DNA of 64,000 nucleotides from Fulvivirga sp. M361 (GTDB lineage: Bacteria; Bacteroidota; Bacteroidia; Cytophagales; Cyclobacteriaceae), in assembly GCF_007097395.1 (NCBI RefSeq), contig NZ_VKDC01000007.1, positions 40,851 to 104,850 on the forward strand. The letters are read 5' to 3'. Every line of letters begins with the position of its first letter. Position 1 is the first letter of the stretch. Below the pieces are notes generated by a model. That model was not told where the DNA came from. It did no database searches and saw only the letters and a program-made list of their open reading frames with translations. Of this stretch, positions 56,720 to 64,000 are shown piece by piece. A program made the position numbers and the translations under genes.

Positions 56720-57730
56720 TCAAAGCAGTGCCTTAAAGTTTAAAGGCGTTTTCCCAAACCACTTTTTAAAAGCATGAACAAAAGAGCTTGGTTCATGATA
56801 ACCCATCAGGTAGCTCACCTCCTTTACACTTAAGTCCTTTTTCAGGTAATCAATGGCTAGGTTTTTTTTCACCTCTTCCAACACTTTGAGGTAGCTGGTT
56901 CGTTCGGCTTGTAACTTCCGTTGCAGGCTTCTCGGAGACATATTCAGGTTCTGTGCTATTTTTTCCAGGGAGGGAAGGCCCGGGTCAAGCATGGAATAGA
57001 TCATTACTTTGAGCCTTTCTGTAAACGGTGAGCTGCCGCTCTCCTGGTCCATCAATCGCTTACGGGCTACATTTTCCAGTGCGATCAGCAACTCGTAATC
57101 TGCATAAATGACCGGCTCATCCAGGACCTTTTTATCAAAAATGAGATAGTTGCCGTCATCATGGTATGCTATCCTTGTTTTAAATACCCGTTCGTATTCC
57201 GCTTTATTTTCGCCCTCACGTCCAATGCTTACCACCAGCGGACCGTACCGCTTTCCGGTAAGAAATTGTAGTTCCAGGGAGGCAAAAACCATGGAAGAGA
57301 TAATGAAATGCCCGGAGGCAACAGGAAATACCTCCCGGCATGCCGTGTTCATTTCAAAAATGAGATGAAACTGGTGACCTTTTATCTCTAAGTTTAATCG
57401 CAGTACGTTGCTGATCAGGTTAAAGTATTCACAAGCCTTAGTGATGGCCTCACGGACCGTCCTGCTCACCACGATCAGCTGCCCGACCACACCCATGGCC
57501 GCATGGTTATAAAGCTCTCCAATATGTAGTCCCAGCGCGTTGTCGCCTGTTTTATGCGCTACAAATTCGTACAATACTGCAAATTTCTCAAAGGGTACTG
57601 TTTCCGTATAAGCCCATTCCGGTGAACCCTTGCCCGTACCTTCAAATACTTCATCAGCGTGCACTCCTCGCTGTCCGGCAAATTGCACCAGGTGATCCAT
57701 GATTGATTTGGCTATGAAGAAATTATCCAT
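56720..57730 (-). CDS. AraC-family transcription regulator with N-terminal ligand-binding domain
   Basis: A 336-residue protein with an Arabinose_bd-type N-terminal ligand domain (about 20-215) and the two AraC helix-turn-helix units at the C-terminus: LPSLEKIAQNLNMSPRSLQRKL (about 250-271) and LSVKEVSYLMGYHEPSSFVHAFKKWFG (about 296-323). This layout resembles OruR/ArgR-type regulators that respond to amino acid or fatty acid derivatives. The small membrane protein gene is divergent from it, with 126 bases in between, and is a likely target. Confidence 0.92.
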   Translation of the reverse strand: MDNFFIAKSIMDHLVQFAGQRGVHADEVFEGTGKGSPEWAYTETVPFEKFAVLYEFVAHKTGDNALGLHIGELYNHAAMGVVGQLIVVSRTVREAITKACEYFNLISNVLRLNLEIKGHQFHLIFEMNTACREVFPVASGHFIISSMVFASLELQFLTGKRYGPLVVSIGREGENKAEYERVFKTRIAYHDDGNYLIFDKKVLDEPVIYADYELLIALENVARKRLMDQESGSSPFTERLKVMIYSMLDPGLPSLEKIAQNLNMSPRSLQRKLQAERTSYLKVLEEVKKNLAIDYLKKDLSVKEVSYLMGYHEPSSFVHAFKKWFGKTPLNFKALL

Positions 57731-57856
57731 ATACTAAAAGTATAGCATCCGCAGGGGTATTGAAACAGCTTGTCGTAAGATATTGATTTGTTGTCGTCAA
57801 CGAACAATTTTACAGGAGGGCTATCTGGTAATTTTGTATAAACAAAATAATACGAT

Positions 57857-58222
57857 ATGAGTCCGATACAAAAATGGTTATCCGCTAATGCCACTTTCTC
57901 CATCATCAATGGCACTGCCTGCCTAACCGCAAATAATGCTTTGCAGCGACTTTTTGGATTTGAACAACCTTATGTACTCCCTTCTCTTGGAGGGAATTTG
58001 TTGCTTTTTGGGGTCTTTCTGATTTACGTGGTAGTCAGGCAGTCCGACAATAAAGGCTTAGTCACTACGATCATTTTTCTGGACGCCGGTTGGGTAATTG
58101 GGAGTTTGGTTATTGTAGGTTTTCAGTTGTTTGGCCTGGCTGCGGTAGGCTATACTATCATTATGACCATTGCACTGGTTGTGGCTTTGTTTGGTTGGCA
58201 GCAGTACCGGTTCAATGGTTAA
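57857..58222 (+). CDS. Four-helix membrane protein of unknown function
   Basis: A 121-residue protein with four hydrophobic segments (about 10-30, 40-60, 68-88, 94-113). It has LLLFGVFLIYVVVRQSDN and IIFLDAGWVIGSLVIVGFQ. No catalytic motif. The divergent AraC regulator likely controls it. Length and start are consistent with a complete gene. Confidence 0.75.
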   Translation: MSPIQKWLSANATFSIINGTACLTANNALQRLFGFEQPYVLPSLGGNLLLFGVFLIYVVVRQSDNKGLVTTIIFLDAGWVIGSLVIVGFQLFGLAAVGYTIIMTIALVVALFGWQQYRFNG

Positions 58223-58370
58223 GTTCTCCACGTACCCATGGCGAATCATCGCAGTCTGTCCTGATAATATTTATACTATAAATGCTTTACTTCTTCCTTT
58301 AAAAAGAACGATAGATGAGATGGTGAACTGCTTTATGATGGTATACTATAGCAAGCTGCTACTGCCTGAT

Positions 58371-58576
58371 TCATTTGATCACTCTAATTTCCATTTCAAG
58401 CCCGAGTACGTCAAAAAGATGCATCAAACTTTCTAATTCAGGGTTAGCCAGGCCCTTTTCAATATTGCACAGTGTTCTCTCCGACACTCCTGCGATATCT
58501 GATAGATCTTCCTGGGTAACCCCTTTAAAAACCTTCGTCGTTCTCTGATGGTATTTCCTATACTTTTCTTATCCAT
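58371..58576 (-). pseudogene. Frameshifted HTH gene (HipB/Y4mF-like antitoxin type)
   Basis: An ATG at 58574-58576 opens MDKKSIGNTIRERRRFLKG in one frame, and the rest of a typical XRE domain, VTQEDLSDIAGVSERTLCNI then EKGLANPELESLMHLFDVLG and a stop at 58371-58373, continues in another. One base is missing within a short run of G (AAGGGGTT, at about 58522). The two parts together look like a 68-residue HipB-type antitoxin. No HipA-like toxin gene is adjacent. It is either decayed or needs a slippage event to be made. Confidence 0.75.
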
Positions 58577-58579
58577 ATC

Positions 58580-58659
58580 CAGCAATTTATTGCCGATTTC
58601 ACAAGGATCGCCATTATTTTCACTCGAATCGAGTTAAATCAGCAATTTGTTGCCGGTTT
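58580..58659. promoter_or_regulatory. Paired operator-like repeats upstream of the broken HTH gene
   Basis: CAGCAATTTATTGCCGATTT (58580-58599) and CAGCAATTTGTTGCCGGTTT (58640-58659) are direct repeats with 60-base spacing, each containing a GCAA-type dyad. They are consistent with autorepression by the antitoxin. Confidence 0.6.
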
Positions 58660-58752
58660 TAACAGAAATCTCTACATACGATATCAATAATAACACAACC
58701 GGCACTTATTACCGCTTTTAAAATTGAAACCACCCCTCAGACAAACGCTGTA

Positions 58753-58971
58753 TCAAAATTCCAATAAAGACTTGGGAGAAACACTCATTGCATTTGCCAA
58801 TGCATTAAGAGTAGCTACAGTAATGTTTAAATCGCCTTGTTCCAGCCGGGTAAGCTGGCTCCGGGCAATTTCCGCTTTGTCACAAAGCTCTTGCTGAGTA
58901 AACCCCTTTTCAGTTCTCAATTGTTGCACTCTCTTGCCGAGAGCTTCAAGAAATTGTGGGTCGTTTTTCAT
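58753..58971 (-). CDS. XRE-family helix-turn-helix protein
   Basis: A 72-residue Cro/C1-type HTH protein starting at MKNDPQFLEALG. The HTH is GFTQQELCDKAEIARSQLTR followed by LEQGDLNITVATLNALANAM (about 25-64). It is probably a DNA-binding repressor. The preceding in-frame start would add 18 residues and is less likely. It lies in a run of small HTH genes, which suggests accessory DNA. No partner toxin is obvious. Confidence 0.8.
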   Translation of the reverse strand: MKNDPQFLEALGKRVQQLRTEKGFTQQELCDKAEIARSQLTRLEQGDLNITVATLNALANAMSVSPKSLLEF

Positions 58972-59374
58972 TAACCTCAAAAGTGCAAACAAATTGATGA
59001 ATTTCTTGACCTGTATATAGGTCAAGAAATTATTATTAAATCACCCCTTCTGGAGCGCATTTAGCAAAGCGTAATGCGTTCTCATTTTCTTCTAAGGCTG
59101 AACATTCAGCATTTGTAATGCGCATATTTTTGGTGAACTTATTTTAATTAGCCCTTATGGTAAAATGTTGAGGTATCCATACCCCAAAAGCTACCTCTAA
59201 AGTATACCCGGATTGCAAATACTATCCCTAAATCAGCACGCATGGCACTATCGCTATAATGTTCGTCAGGAAAAGTGTAGTAGATTGAGTCCCGAAATCA
59301 AATATGGCAGATACCCCTTTGAATCATATCGTTCTGCCCATCTTTCAATATCATGTCGATCTACGAATTTCAAT
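58972..59374. other. Gap with a decayed ORF
   Basis: A 403-base region without an intact gene. The minus strand holds two short adjoining open frames described separately at 59148-59374. The remainder, next to the HTH gene, shows no feature. Confidence 0.4.
59148..59374 (-). pseudogene. Possible remnant of a conflict-type N-terminal domain
   Basis: After the stop of the HTH gene at 59375 the minus strand encodes KFVDRHDIERWAERYDSKG and YLPYLISGL before a stop at 59266-59268. Another frame then gives TFPDEHYSDSAMRADLGIVF to a stop at 59148. The pattern xLExWAxxxxxxxxLPxLI followed by FP is typical of the start of large STAND-like accessory proteins. The evidence is weak; a frameshift would be needed to join the parts. 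Confidence 0.3.
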
Positions 59375-59593
59375 TCATTCTGGTAGAAGTTTTACGTCAC
59401 AGCAGGTTTCTCTCAATATCTCACAGGGGTCAACATCTATCGCCAAGGCTATTAGATATAATTCTCTCACCCGAAGTTGAGTTGATTCATTTGAGCTTAA
59501 TTGGCTCAGTCTTGATTCACTTATACCGGTTCTTCTCGAAACCATTGCCTTATTCACTGATTTCTTGGTAAGGTAAAGTCCTAATTCAGTCAT
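59375..59593 (-). CDS. Small HTH protein
   Basis: A 72-residue protein starting at MTELGLYLTKKSVN. The HTH core is VNKAMVSRRTGISESRLSQL (about 12-31), then a LRVRELYLIALAIDVDPCEI segment, as in stand-alone Cro/C1 regulators. It is divergent from the 66-residue coiled-coil-like gene at 59740, and the 146 bases between them hold repeated TTATCGAAAGA elements. It probably controls both. Confidence 0.7.
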   Translation of the reverse strand: MTELGLYLTKKSVNKAMVSRRTGISESRLSQLSSNESTQLRVRELYLIALAIDVDPCEILRETCCDVKLLPE

Positions 59594-59604
59594 GAACACC
59601 TATT

Positions 59605-59715
59605 GATTATCGAAAGATAAATGTAGCCTTTTTAAACCTTCTTGTAGAATATTGAAAGATTTGTTTGTCTATTCTGTCGATAATAAATAGATTTGTTTCG
59701 ATTATCGAAAGAATT
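59605..59715. promoter_or_regulatory. Repeated GATTATCGAAAGA elements in the divergent HTH/66-aa gap
   Basis: GATTATCGAAAGA occurs at 59605-59617 and 59700-59712. TATCGAAAGATA is a dyad, and a related inverted half TCGATAATAA lies near 59678. They are likely operators for the small HTH protein. Confidence 0.5.
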
Positions 59716-59739
59716 CTATTCACTATCAAAACACAGATT

Positions 59740-59940
59740 ATGAGAAGATACACCAAAGCAGATTTAGAAGCACTGGTTTCATGCCAGCTCGAAAACCTGA
59801 ATGCTATGCATGACCTACTTCGAATCATGAAAACCCAAAACGAGTTGTTGGAAAACGCCAATAAAAAGCTGAAAGATGAAGTAACTGACTTCAAAGTCCA
59901 TTACTACAAAACCGGGAAATCTGGCAGACCTAAAGACTAG
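59740..59940 (+). CDS. Small coiled-coil-like hypothetical protein
   Basis: A 66-residue protein starting at MRRYTKADLEALVSCQ. The middle (about 20-50) is a predicted coiled coil (LLRIMKTQNELLENANKKLK). The C-terminus, YYKTGKSGRPKD, is basic. Upstream frame extension gives hydrophobic residues without support. It is divergent from the small HTH gene. No known family. Confidence 0.45.
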   Translation: MRRYTKADLEALVSCQLENLNAMHDLLRIMKTQNELLENANKKLKDEVTDFKVHYYKTGKSGRPKD

Positions 59941-60434
59941 GCAATGGTAAATATACTGCGAGCTACAAGGTTTTCACCTCGATTTTCTGGAAGGATTGGG
60001 CAGGTAGATTTGAGTGTTGCAATCTTTTTAAAAAATGGAGGAAAGACCTGGCAACCAAAATAGAATAAACAAACAACCAAAAGCTACAGAAAAGCCACCA
60101 GGGCAACGTATCATTAAGCACATCTGGTTCATTTCATCAACAAAAAACAAAACACTAAACCACTTAACTTATGACCCCCCAATAAACTCCCCCGTTTCAT
60201 CCATACACAAATCAAAAAAAGGAAGAAAACACTTAGCACGTTCACTTTAATTTAATAACTTCCTTCTCATCGTCATTGCGATTCCGAGGATACGAGGAAG
60301 AAGCAATCTCCCAATCGTAAGACGCAAACTGAATACTTTTACGTCAACCGAAACGGAGCGTGCGGCTATGGCGATCTTTAATTGAAAAACCACTGATCCA
60401 TTACACACTATTAGACTAACAACCCACCCGCATT
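59941..60434. other. Gap with dispersed-type repeat
   Basis: A 494-base region. A 71-codon frame at 60035 has an odd composition and is rejected. The part at 60271-60310 resembles a widespread intergenic repeat. The rest is AT-rich. Confidence 0.4.
60271..60310. repeat. Intergenic dispersed-type repeat (CGTCATTGCGA...AAGCAATCTC)
   Basis: CGTCATTGCGATTCCGAGG then ATACGAGGAAGAAGCAATCTC form ATTGC/GCAAT arms. This layout matches a known class of short intergenic repeats of many bacteria. Only one copy is in this window, so dispersal is inferred. Confidence 0.45.
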
Positions 60435-60806
60435 ATGACCACCGAAGCTACTTTCGCACCCAAAGACCTTGGATTATTCAGCAAAATGATCATCCACTTT
60501 CTCAACCGGGAAGCGCGTCACGTACACGCGAAAAAAGTTGCTCACATCTTTAAGGTCTTTTCCGAGGTTATCCAGGATTCTATTTCAAAAGGGTCCGGAC
60601 GAGAGCTTGGCTATTTAGGTTATTTTAATTCGGAGCACCTCGCCGCCTGGAACCATACGGTCATTAACCATTTGATCCACTGTGAGGAAGATGAAGCAAA
60701 AAAAGAAAGGATTATCTCGCTATGGCATGAAATTGAACTGATCATAGACGATCAGATTGAACAATTTAAACGTGAAGAGTTGGCCGTATGCTGGGGATTA
60801 AAATGA
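60435..60806 (+). CDS. Hypothetical protein
   Basis: A 123-residue acidic, helical cytoplasmic protein starting at MTTEATFAPKDLG. It has RHVHAKKVAHIFKVFSEVIQ, ELGYLGYFNSEHLAAWNHTV and a final acidic part LWHEIELIIDDQIEQF. No signal or membrane segment and no family I can name. Codon use and length suggest it is real. It stands alone between two gaps in the accessory area. Confidence 0.55.
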   Translation: MTTEATFAPKDLGLFSKMIIHFLNREARHVHAKKVAHIFKVFSEVIQDSISKGSGRELGYLGYFNSEHLAAWNHTVINHLIHCEEDEAKKERIISLWHEIELIIDDQIEQFKREELAVCWGLK

Positions 60807-61297
60807 GTTGTTTCTTTATCTAACTGATATTAATCGTTCCAGCCGCCTATAAAGGATTACAAGTACTATGGAACTTCCATATTTATCCTATGGCATAGAT
60901 TTTCAGCCTGTCACTTAAGGCTTAAACCCGGCCAGAGGCCTTTGCAATAGGGATTACTCGGCTGGAGCCAAGCAATTGATATAGATTGATAGGGGCCTTA
61001 ACCATAGGAACGTTTTCATGGCAAACATCTATCCCGACTGCCTTTACAACGTACTTTCACCACTACTCGTCGAATAAACACATCATCGTGGTTACCTCAT
61101 TTTAACTTCGTCTTTAGAGATGAAGGTGGCATTACCATTACTTGATAAGAATAAGCAGTTTTTATAAAAACTCATCCGGAGTTTTTTACAACCAGTCCTA
61201 TTTCAAACTCAAGTTCGCACAGAGTAACTATCTGATAAATTGGTTACTATATTAAGTAGTAAGGCATTAAACACGTGTTAATTAATCACAATCAAGA
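60807..61297. other. Gene-free gap
   Basis: A 491-base region with scattered stops in all frames. I see no RNA-like structure beyond short AT-rich dyads, for example TTTTTATAAAAA near 61160. Confidence 0.5.
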
Positions 61298-62398
61298 ATG
61301 AACAAATTATTTAAAAATCAATTACTTTTTAGCCTTCTGGCTTTATTTTTTTTAGCGGCATGCGGTGATGATGATACTCCTGCTGCAGAAGAAGAGAAGA
61401 TCCCTGTAGCCATAGACAATCCGGATGAAGTGACCAATGCACTTACCGTAGAAGGTGCTACTCTTAAGACCGGAACACCTCCGGCACCCTCAAACGACAC
61501 TGCTGCCCCTGTATTGGACGAAAATATAGGTGATTTAAAAGTAATCACGGGAACTGATTTGATCGTACCTATTAATGAGACGAATTCAGGTGATGTAGCT
61601 GGAGTTTATATTCAGGTCAAAGGAGCCTCAGAGTATTATGATGTACCGGCATCCAAACTGGCCACAGGTGGTCGTATAGCATTTGGCCGACTGCAAAAGA
61701 CAGGAAGAACGATGGAAGATCTGACATTATCTGTCGGTATCCCGGACAATTTAAGCCCTGGTGAATTTTGTGTTTTGTACTGTGTATATGATCAGGAGAG
61801 CAGGGTCTCTAATATTATAGAAGAATGTATTACGGTATTAGCTTTTGGGGGTGAAGAGAGTGCATTCCTAACAGATAATGAGTGGGAAATGGTATCGCAA
61901 TATGAATTCGAAGAATACAGTGGTTCTACCTACGAGGAAGAGACTCTTGTAGGTGTAACTAATGAAGAAACCTATACCAGCTCCATCCCTTGTGATGATC
62001 AATCCAGCCAGGAGGTAGAAGTTACGGAACTGAGAAGAATCGACTACATATACGCTGCCTTTTCAAAAGAAGGAGGATTCCAGTTTAAGATCAGCGAATA
62101 TGAAAAAGAACGGGACTACGAAAAAACAAATTGTACCGACGGCCTGATTTATGAAGAAAAAACGGTAGTAGAAACTTTCGATGGCGCATGGTCATATGAC
62201 AGCAACACTGCAAAAATCACGCTGATCGGTACCATTGAAGATGATGATATTGACAGTGAATTCGAAGAAAGCACTTTCGTAGAAATTTACGATGTGGTTT
62301 TGGAGAATGGAAACCTTAAATTATCGAATGAAGAGGGCACTAAAGGTTCCGGTGAGGATTATTATTATTTTGAAATAATATTCAAGCCCAGAAGCTGA
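61298..62398 (+). CDS. Acidic secreted lipoprotein
   Basis: A 366-residue protein with a lipoprotein signal (MNKLFKNQLLFSLLALFFLA, lipobox LAAC). After the Cys follow GDDDTPAAEEE and a proline/threonine-rich linker, then a strand-rich domain (about 70-190) and a Glu/Tyr-rich C-terminal domain (about 195-365) with repeats of the EEETLV / EEKTVV pattern. It is strongly acidic. Function is unknown; it is probably on the outer membrane surface. A hairpin terminator that also forms the edge of an IS follows. Confidence 0.75.
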   Translation: MNKLFKNQLLFSLLALFFLAACGDDDTPAAEEEKIPVAIDNPDEVTNALTVEGATLKTGTPPAPSNDTAAPVLDENIGDLKVITGTDLIVPINETNSGDVAGVYIQVKGASEYYDVPASKLATGGRIAFGRLQKTGRTMEDLTLSVGIPDNLSPGEFCVLYCVYDQESRVSNIIEECITVLAFGGEESAFLTDNEWEMVSQYEFEEYSGSTYEEETLVGVTNEETYTSSIPCDDQSSQEVEVTELRRIDYIYAAFSKEGGFQFKISEYEKERDYEKTNCTDGLIYEEKTVVETFDGAWSYDSNTAKITLIGTIEDDDIDSEFEESTFVEIYDVVLENGNLKLSNEEGTKGSGEDYYYFEIIFKPRS

Positions 62399-62423
62399 TC
62401 ATTTTAAAGAATAAATTAAAAGA

Positions 62424-62456
62424 GGCCGTCTCAAAAGTGATTGAGGCGGTCTTTTT
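62424..62456 (+). terminator. Hairpin terminator overlapping the IS end
   Basis: GGCCGTCTCA pairs with TGAGGCGGTC (10 bp including two G-T pairs, 8-base loop) and is followed by TTTTT. The left arm is within the IS inverted repeat, so the element may insulate itself from the upstream lipoprotein gene. Confidence 0.7.
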
Positions 62457-62531
62457 ACTTTTACAAGGATTGAGTTTTTGATTTAACGTTTAGCAAGCTT
62501 CTTTTTCAAAAAGGCAAGAGTTGTCCTAAGC

Positions 62532-64000
62532 CTATGCCGCCTTTTTGGCCAGGTTATGAGCTATAGCAAGCAATCCAGCTTCTATTTCCACTTTTTGAAG
62601 TCCTTTCAACATAAATCTACGGAAGCCCCGGTTGTGTTTTATGGCTCCAAAAGTCGCCTCCACATCCCACGGCCTTTTGGAGCGATGAAGTAATCCCTGT
62701 GCTGAGGTAAGGTTTTCCCTGACTTTTTGCTTATGCCTGCGCAGGTTGTGGTTCAACTCTACGATTCGATTACCTTTAGCCTTATAGCACGCGCCTCGAA
62801 GCGGACATCCTTCACAGTGAATGGCCTGATATTGTGCATAAGTTTGTGCATAACCTGACGAGGTTTTCGATTTTCGATCTCCTATTCGTTTCATAGGTTG
62901 GCCCATAGGACAATACACCGTATCTTTCTCCTGGTTGTAATACAGGTTTTGAGATTTAAAGGGGTCTTCTTTCCATTTTTTGGATTGCTCTTTATGGAAA
63001 TAGTTGTATTTGATGTAGTTATCTATTTTTTCTTCTTCCAGATAGTCATAATTTTCTTCACTTCCATAGCCCGCATCGGCACAGATAGCTTCAGGTAAGG
63101 CTTGATAAAGGTCGTGGTAATGCTGTAAGTGTGGCTTGAGGGTGAGGGTATCATTGGCGTTTTGATGAAGGCTGTAGTTGACGATAAACTGATTCGAGGT
63201 ACTGATCTGCCAGTTGTAAGCGGGTTTGAGTTGGCCGTTGAGCATATGGTCATCTTTCATCCGCATAAAAGTAGCCTGTGGATCGGTCTTTGAGTAGCTG
63301 CTTCTGCTGCCTAAAACAGCTTCTTTTTCAGCGTATTCAGCCAATTTGGAAGGCCAGTTTCTACGGGCATAATTGAGCTTCTGTTTGACTTTTTTGCTGA
63401 CGGGCTTTCCTTCCAGGGCTTGATCAATTTTAGCTATAGTGCGACTCACTTTTTTACTATCGATCTCTTTAAAGTCAGCTGGGACCTCATCGGTGAGCTC
63501 TTCTTCGGCCAGTTGTTGGGTATACTTCCATAGCTCATCGAGTTGTTTAGCGATACGCTCTTTACTGGTTTTGATCGCTTTTCCCCATACAAAGGTGTAC
63601 CGATTAGCATTGGCTTCTAGTTTAGTACCATCAGTGTAGATCGTCTTGATACTGACCAGCCCTTCTTCTAGCAGTAGCTCTACCACCTGACCGAAAACCT
63701 GTCGCAAGGCATCTTTGAGTCGCTCACTCCTGAAGCGGGCAATGGTGTTGTGATCCGGTTTATTCATAGCAGAGAGCCACATAAAATGAATGTTCTCTTT
63801 TAAAGCTGCTTCCATCTTGCGGGAAGAATAGATATTGGTCAAATAGCCATACACAAGTACTTTGAGCAACATGCGTGGATGGTACACCGATGTACCGCCA
63901 GGCTTGTAGTGCTTGAGTAAGGGGTCAACATTAATACGATCGATCACATCATTAACCAGACGAACTGGATGGTTTTCCTCAATTAATTCTTCCAAAGAAG
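62532..64000 (-). CDS. IS1182-family transposase, N-terminus outside the window
   Basis: At least 489 residues in a frame open to the window edge. The first Met-like codon at 63995 is a TTG inside the conserved SLEELIEENHPVRLVND motif, so the true start is upstream. The DDE residues are present: D in YTDGTKLEAN, D in CADAGYGSEE and E in DVEATFGAIKHNRGFRRFML. The insertion contains the zinc cysteines CEGCPLRGAC. The copy appears intact and may be active. Confidence 0.92.
   Translation of the reverse strand, partial: SLEELIEENHPVRLVNDVIDRINVDPLLKHYKPGGTSVYHPRMLLKVLVYGYLTNIYSSRKMEAALKENIHFMWLSAMNKPDHNTIARFRSERLKDALRQVFGQVVELLLEEGLVSIKTIYTDGTKLEANANRYTFVWGKAIKTSKERIAKQLDELWKYTQQLAEEELTDEVPADFKEIDSKKVSRTIAKIDQALEGKPVSKKVKQKLNYARRNWPSKLAEYAEKEAVLGSRSSYSKTDPQATFMRMKDDHMLNGQLKPAYNWQISTSNQFIVNYSLHQNANDTLTLKPHLQHYHDLYQALPEAICADAGYGSEENYDYLEEEKIDNYIKYNYFHKEQSKKWKEDPFKSQNLYYNQEKDTVYCPMGQPMKRIGDRKSKTSSGYAQTYAQYQAIHCEGCPLRGACYKAKGNRIVELNHNLRRHKQKVRENLTSAQGLLHRSKRPWDVEATFGAIKHNRGFRRFMLKGLQKVEIEAGLLAIAHNLAKKAA

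Larger units (their letters stand above)
62422..64000 (-). mobile_element. Partial IS1182-family insertion sequence, left end and most of the transposase
   Basis: The end GAGGCCGTCTCAAAAG at 62422-62437 matches the IS1182-type terminal inverted repeat, and the transposase lies inward from it. The right end lies beyond the window, so the target duplication and the full length are unknown. Confidence 0.75.

Noticed and set aside
58170..58436. 88-codon frame overlapping the small membrane protein gene and the broken HTH gene
   Set aside because: It covers the antisense of a clear HTH coding region and overlaps a better supported gene.
60035..60250. 71-codon open frame
   Set aside because: Proline, lysine and asparagine-rich composition without structure, low-complexity translation and no partner; probably chance.
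60807..61297. Possible small RNA in the gap before the lipoprotein gene
   Set aside because: No stable hairpin with a T tract or known RNA motif could be recognised by eye.

Overview
The window looks like a chromosomal segment of a Bacteroidota bacterium, most likely of the order Cytophagales. The evidence is the moderate-to-low GC content, the start regions without strong Shine-Dalgarno sequences, the TAnnTTTG-type -7 promoter candidates, and the gene families present: TPR-CHAT, WG-repeat and DUF3179 proteins, a NfeD/FloA pair, an adenosylcobalamin-dependent ribonucleotide reductase, and a sodium-pumping methylmalonyl-CoA decarboxylase next to a methylmalonyl-CoA mutase. No rRNA, tRNA or CRISPR array was seen.

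Layout. 1-4.7 kb: a cut-off fatty acid desaturase, a flavin/PLP-oxidase-fold protein, an ATPase that may have been inserted, and a MocR-type regulator. 4.7-14 kb: dnaA, methylmalonyl-CoA mutase (two overlapping subunit genes) and a very large secreted TPR-CHAT protein. 14-34 kb: mostly housekeeping and envelope genes (voltage-gated K+ channel, large SF1 helicase, HhH protein, hemA, S1/P1 nuclease, two-DTG aspartic protease, an unknown protein with a nucleoside-phosphorylase-like end, exonuclease III, TerB-like protein, ROK/polyphosphate glucokinase, DUF2214, WG repeats, NfeD-FloA, SDR, DUF3179). 33.6-38.5 kb: Fic protein with an operator-like array, a BNR-repeat protein paired with a MoaD/ThiS-like carrier, and an Rrf2 regulator followed by a 32-bp palindrome and a radical SAM gene. 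38.5-43.8 kb: a tight six-gene minus-strand operon running from epimerase through Na+-translocating methylmalonyl-CoA decarboxylase to a CoA-transferase. 44-56.5 kb: radical SAM protein, nadB, an FNR-like regulator followed by a G-rich heptamer array, nrdJ, an unknown Cys-rich protein, an octaheme cytochrome-TPR lipoprotein and a cytochrome c/DUF3365 lipoprotein. 56.7-64 kb: AraC regulator and membrane protein, then an accessory zone of small HTH genes, one frameshifted HTH gene, a decayed ORF, a dispersed-type repeat, orphan hypothetical proteins and a partial IS1182-family element.

How it fits together. Mutase, epimerase, sodium-pumping decarboxylase and CoA-transferase together cover the interconversion of succinyl-CoA and propionyl-CoA, with a sodium gradient coupled to the decarboxylation. 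A likely oxygen-sensing FNR homologue lies in the same window. A 16-bp dyad of the form TATGAT-N4-ATCATA occurs upstream of nrdJ and of the following unknown gene, with close variants upstream of hemA (twice) and in the mce/radical-SAM intergenic region. I infer a small low-oxygen regulon. The unknown 603-residue Cys-rich protein downstream of nrdJ is its most interesting uncharacterised member.
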